A DNA stretch of 64,000 nt from NCBI RefSeq assembly GCF_040096455.1, contig NZ_JBBMER010000001.1:248001-312000 (forward strand), given 5' to 3'. Each line of letters opens with the position of its first letter. Positions within the stretch are counted from its first letter, which is position 1. This DNA is from Lachnospira rogosae (GTDB taxonomy: Bacteria > Bacillota > Clostridia > Lachnospirales > Lachnospiraceae). The notes under the pieces were generated by a model. It saw only the letters and a list, made by a program, of their open reading frames with translations. It had not been told where the DNA came from and searched no databases. Positions 60,891-64,000 of the stretch are shown in pieces. The position numbers and the translations under genes are program-made.

Positions 60891-62945
60891 ATGGATATTA
60901 CTCAATTAAAAGGAGTAGGGGCTGTAACTGCTAACAATCTAAACAGGCTTTCTGTATACACAGTAGAAGATCTCGTAAAGCTGTATCCGAGAGATTACGA
61001 TGTATATGAAGAGCCTGTTTTTATTAGTTCAATTGATGATGATACAGAGATTGCTGCTATAGAGGGAACGGTAGTTGGAAGCCCTGATATATATGGTAAT
61101 GGAAGGCTTAAAATGCTGTCTGTTATCATTAAGGATTCAGAAGGCGGTGCGATAAAATGTGTATGGTATAATATGCTATTTTTGAAAGCATCATTAAGAA
61201 TAGGAACACACTATGTATTCAGGGGAAAAGTGAACCATAAGAAAGACAGTTATATATTAGAACAGCCGCAGATGTATACAATGGCTCAGTACAATGAGGT
61301 TAAAGGTCAGCTTATGCCTATATATCCTCTGACGAAAGGATTATCTAACAAGACTGTTGTAAAAGCAGTAACACAGGCACTTGATAAATATAAAATCGGG
61401 TTGGAAAAGGAATATATACCGGAATATATAAGGGAAAAGTATAATCTTGCAGAGCATAATTATGCGATGGTTAATATACATTTTCCGCAGAGTATGGATG
61501 ATTATATTATTGCAAGGCATAGGCTTGCATTTGAGGAATTTTTTCTGTTCGTGCTTGCAACTCTTAATATGAAAGCTTCTAACGAAAGAATACCTAATAG
61601 CTATGTTATCCCTGATAATGTAAAGACAAGAGAGTTCATTAACCAGCTTCCGTTTAAGCTTACTCATGCACAGCTAAGAACATGGGAAGAGGTTAAGAAT
61701 AATATGAGTGGAAAGCATCTTACAAGTCGTCTTATACAGGGAGATGTTGGTTCTGGTAAGACGATTGTCGCTGTGCTTGCGCTTATGAATACAGCATTTG
61801 CAGGGTATCAAGGGGCAATGATGGTTCCTACAGAGGTACTTGCCAGGCAGCAGTATGAGTCTATAAGAAATATGTTCGCCAATGCCGGTATAGATATTAA
61901 TGTTGGACTTCTTACAGGTTCTATGACACAATCTGCCAGGAGAAAAGTGTATGATGATATAAAAAATGGTACTATTGATATAGTAGTTGGTACTCACGCA
62001 CTTATTCAGGAGAAGGTTGAATATAATAATCTGGCACTTGTAATAACAGATGAACAGCACAGATTTGGTGTCAACCAGAGAAAACAGTTGTCAGATAAGG
62101 GGAACAATCCGCATATAATTGTAATGAGTGCAACACCAATTCCAAGAACTCTTGCGATTATATTATATGGCGATTTGGATATATCTATTATAGATGAAAT
62201 GCCATCAGACCGACTTGCAATAAAGAATTGTGTTGTGGATGATTCATACAGGCCAAAGGCATACGCATTTATTAAAAAGCAGGTCAGCGAGGGCAGACAG
62301 TGCTATGTAATATGTCCTATGGTTGAGGATAGCGAGAATATTGAAGCGGAAAATGTAATAGATTACACGGATAAGTTAAGAGCTGAACTTAAAGGCGTGC
62401 GAATTGAGTATCTTCACGGTAAAATGCGTCCAGTCGATAAGAATGAGATTATGGAAAGATTTGCCAGCGGAATGATAGATGTGCTTGTATCTACGACAGT
62501 TATTGAGGTTGGGGTAAATGTTCCTAACAGCACGGTTATGATGGTTGAAAATGCTGAAAGATTCGGACTTGCACAGCTTCATCAGTTAAGAGGACGTGTC
62601 GGAAGAGGAAAGTACCAGTCGTATTGTATATTTGTTACTGGCAATAAATCCAAGAAGATAAAGGACAGGCTGGATATACTGCAATATTCCAATGATGGTT
62701 TTAAGATAGCAGAGGAAGATTTGAAACAGCGTGGTCCGGGAGATTTCTTTGGGGTACGACAGAGTGGTGATTTTGATTTCGGAATAGCAGACGTATTCAC
62801 AGATGCCAAGACTTTAAAAGAAGCCTCAGATGCGGCTAAAGAGATGATGGATAGCGGCTTTGACATAGAGGATGGTGCTAACACATATCTTAAGGAAAAG
62901 GTTGATGACTATACGAGAAAATGTCTGGAGAAAATCAATTTATAA
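60891..62945 (+). CDS. recG: ATP-dependent DNA helicase RecG
   Basis: Remodels stalled replication forks and Holliday junctions. 684 residues: an N-terminal wedge/OB domain (LKGVGAVTANNLNRL onward), Walker A IQGDVGSGKTIVA near residue 282, DEQHRFG (motif II), SATPIPRTLA (motif III), and motif VI QLRGRVGRG, plus the C-terminal TRG-like segment DLKQRGPGDFFGVRQSG. ATG with GGAG upstream. Confidence 0.95.
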   Translation: MDITQLKGVGAVTANNLNRLSVYTVEDLVKLYPRDYDVYEEPVFISSIDDDTEIAAIEGTVVGSPDIYGNGRLKMLSVIIKDSEGGAIKCVWYNMLFLKASLRIGTHYVFRGKVNHKKDSYILEQPQMYTMAQYNEVKGQLMPIYPLTKGLSNKTVVKAVTQALDKYKIGLEKEYIPEYIREKYNLAEHNYAMVNIHFPQSMDDYIIARHRLAFEEFFLFVLATLNMKASNERIPNSYVIPDNVKTREFINQLPFKLTHAQLRTWEEVKNNMSGKHLTSRLIQGDVGSGKTIVAVLALMNTAFAGYQGAMMVPTEVLARQQYESIRNMFANAGIDINVGLLTGSMTQSARRKVYDDIKNGTIDIVVGTHALIQEKVEYNNLALVITDEQHRFGVNQRKQLSDKGNNPHIIVMSATPIPRTLAIILYGDLDISIIDEMPSDRLAIKNCVVDDSYRPKAYAFIKKQVSEGRQCYVICPMVEDSENIEAENVIDYTDKLRAELKGVRIEYLHGKMRPVDKNEIMERFASGMIDVLVSTTVIEVGVNVPNSTVMMVENAERFGLAQLHQLRGRVGRGKYQSYCIFVTGNKSKKIKDRLDILQYSNDGFKIAEEDLKQRGPGDFFGVRQSGDFDFGIADVFTDAKTLKEASDAAKEMMDSGFDIEDGANTYLKEKVDDYTRKCLEKINL

Positions 62946-62957
62946 AGGAGACTGGTT

Positions 62958-63188
62958 ATGAGACAGATGGAATTTACAATGAGCAGGCCTAATCTTGTTA
63001 AGCAGGGTGATGAGGTTGAGATAACTGAGGGAAAGCTTCCAAGCAGTTATTATTATACTATTGAGCCAGCAGTTGCTATGTCAGGCAATTACTCAACTCC
63101 TGACAGGCTTAAGTCAAGACATGGAGTTGTTAAAGAAGTCGGAGAGACAAGCAGAGGATATTATGTGCTTGCGGAATTTGAAGATTGA
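62958..63188 (+). CDS. small hypothetical protein after recG
   Basis: 76 residues: MRQMEFTMSRPNLVKQGDEV, a middle segment with EPAVAMSGNYSTPDRLKSRH and an ending VVKEVGETSRGYYVLAEFED that looks like beta strands of an SH3-like or OB-like barrel. AAAGGAG site. It lies 12 bases after recG, in the same transcript. Not recognised; the position might suggest a nucleic-acid role but there is no direct evidence. Confidence 0.65.
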   Translation: MRQMEFTMSRPNLVKQGDEVEITEGKLPSSYYYTIEPAVAMSGNYSTPDRLKSRHGVVKEVGETSRGYYVLAEFED

Positions 63189-63267
63189 AAATATATTAAT
63201 AATATGTATAATTAAATATTGAATATTAAACATTAAATGATTTATAAGGAAAGGTTTGGAATAACTA

Positions 63268-64000
63268 ATGGAAAAGAAGAAAAGGGGCAGTTTCACGGGA
63301 GAAATAGGATTTGTACTTGCGGCTGCGGGAAGTGCTGTTGGACTGGGTAATCTGTGGAGATTTCCGTATCTTGCGGCACAATATGGCGGAGGAATATTTA
63401 TTCTTGTATACATTATACTTGCACTTACATTTGGCTTTACTCTTATGACAACAGAGATTGCTATAGGAAGAAAGACAAAGTTAAGTCCGACAAGGGCGTA
63501 TAAAGAGGTTGATTCTAAGTTTGGATTTATTGGGCCGATTGCATTTATAATACCGGTTATCATTCTGCCATATTACTGTGTAATAGGAGGATGGGTTACA
63601 AAATATGTCACAGTATTTGCGGCAGGACAGAATATAGCTGCTGCCGAAGACTCATTTTTTGGTAACTTTATTGGAAGGGAATATGCACCACTTATATTTT
63701 TTATTATATTCCTTGGGCTTACATCACTTATTGTAATATCGGGTGTAGAAAAAGGAATTGAGAAGGTGAGCAGTTATCTTATGCCAGCACTAATTGTGCT
63801 TGCCGTTATAATATGTATATATGTAATTACAATTCCAGGTTCATCAGCAGGAATTAAATATTATCTTCTGCCGGATTTCTCTAAATTCTCATTTAAGACG
63901 GTGTGTGCAGCTATGGGACAGATGTTCTATTCAATGAGTCTTGCAATGGGAATTATGATAACTTATGGTTCATATACTAAAGATGAGGTGAGCATTGTAA
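63268..64000 (+). CDS. NSS-family sodium-dependent transporter (3' end off window)
   Basis: 244 residues are visible before the window ends. The N-terminal helix carries AAAGSAVGLGNLWRFPYLAA, the unwound TM1 segment that binds Na+ and the substrate in LeuT-type neurotransmitter:sodium symporters, followed by TTEIAIGRKTKLSP and further hydrophobic helices. It likely imports an amino acid. AAGGAAAGG lies upstream of ATG 63268. About 200 residues are missing. Confidence 0.92.
   Translation, partial: MEKKKRGSFTGEIGFVLAAAGSAVGLGNLWRFPYLAAQYGGGIFILVYIILALTFGFTLMTTEIAIGRKTKLSPTRAYKEVDSKFGFIGPIAFIIPVIILPYYCVIGGWVTKYVTVFAAGQNIAAAEDSFFGNFIGREYAPLIFFIIFLGLTSLIVISGVEKGIEKVSSYLMPALIVLAVIICIYVITIPGSSAGIKYYLLPDFSKFSFKTVCAAMGQMFYSMSLAMGIMITYGSYTKDEVSIV

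Noticed and set aside
1..64000. Prophage or integrative element spanning the accessory part
   Set aside because: No integrase, attachment-site duplication, tRNA junction, capsid, terminase or conjugation gene was seen. The accessory genes look like individual gains and losses.

Overview
The window is AT-rich chromosomal DNA of an anaerobic, Gram-positive-lineage gut Clostridium-type bacterium, most likely a member of the Lachnospiraceae close to Lachnospira (Eubacterium) eligens. Grounds for this: an rnfCDGEAB cluster in the clostridial gene order, a glucuronide regulon built on UxuA/UxuB with a GPH-family transporter and a GH2 beta-glucuronidase, a ytfJ/DUF2953 pair, strong GGAGG-type ribosome binding sites with frequent GTG and TTG starts, and an IS1182-type transposase remnant. 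The species assignment is an inference; no rRNA gene is present.

Layout. 1-937: 5' part of a YprB-like exonuclease on the minus strand. 1190-6215: the Rnf ion-pumping ferredoxin:NAD+ oxidoreductase, closed by a terminator. 6415-10846: a two-gene McrBC-type (type IV) restriction system with an EVE-like modified-base reader fused to McrB, followed by a small zinc-ribbon protein resembling the Lar restriction-alleviation family. 10974-16408: an accessory stretch of small enzymes with several decayed genes (an alpha/beta hydrolase with a frameshift and internal deletion, a LysR remnant, a methyltransferase that lost its SAM-binding motif). 16478-21546: a DUF3878-like protein and a large secreted GH13-like surface protein whose catalytic residues are degenerate and whose C-terminal repeat and wall-anchor part is cut off by a frameshift.

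21761-30639: glucuronide catabolism. uxuA-uxuB, a GntR/FCD regulator, a convergent AraC regulator, a GPH transporter and a beta-glucuronidase. Palindromic YTRACATGTYAR sites lie at both the uxuA and the transporter promoters and tie the two operons into one regulon. The logic is import of a glucuronide, release of glucuronate by UidA, and conversion of fructuronate to mannonate and 2-keto-3-deoxygluconate by UxuB and UxuA; the isomerase UxaC and KDG kinase/aldolase must lie elsewhere. 30874-34750: an orphan HypB, a MATE exporter, a deoxyinosine/uracil-DNA glycosylase, and a NusG-domain-II/Gx-transporter pair.

34969-40103: a minus-strand operon (GPH transporter, Est1E-like serine hydrolase, Old-Yellow-Enzyme/FadH-type Fe-S flavoenzyme) with a divergent AraC regulator. 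It looks like a dedicated uptake-hydrolysis-reduction pathway for an alpha,beta-unsaturated ester or conjugate, and is the best candidate for an undescribed pathway. 40104-40558 holds a twice-deleted IS1182-type transposase remnant and terminators. A processive GT2 glycosyltransferase and a DUF815 ATPase diverge from a region with a strong minus-strand promoter covered by a dyad. 43487-64000 is core chromosome: ruvA-ruvB-zapA-U32 peptidase-ftsW-pbp, nudix, lytic transglycosylase, LRR protein, lysA, two unknown proteins, DUF2953-ytfJ, rpmB, asp23-fakA-recG, and an NSS transporter that runs off the end. A dispersed palindromic repeat of about 45 bp occurs three times (30.7, 34.9 and 40.5 kb), acting at gene ends. 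No tRNA, rRNA, CRISPR array or prophage was recognised.
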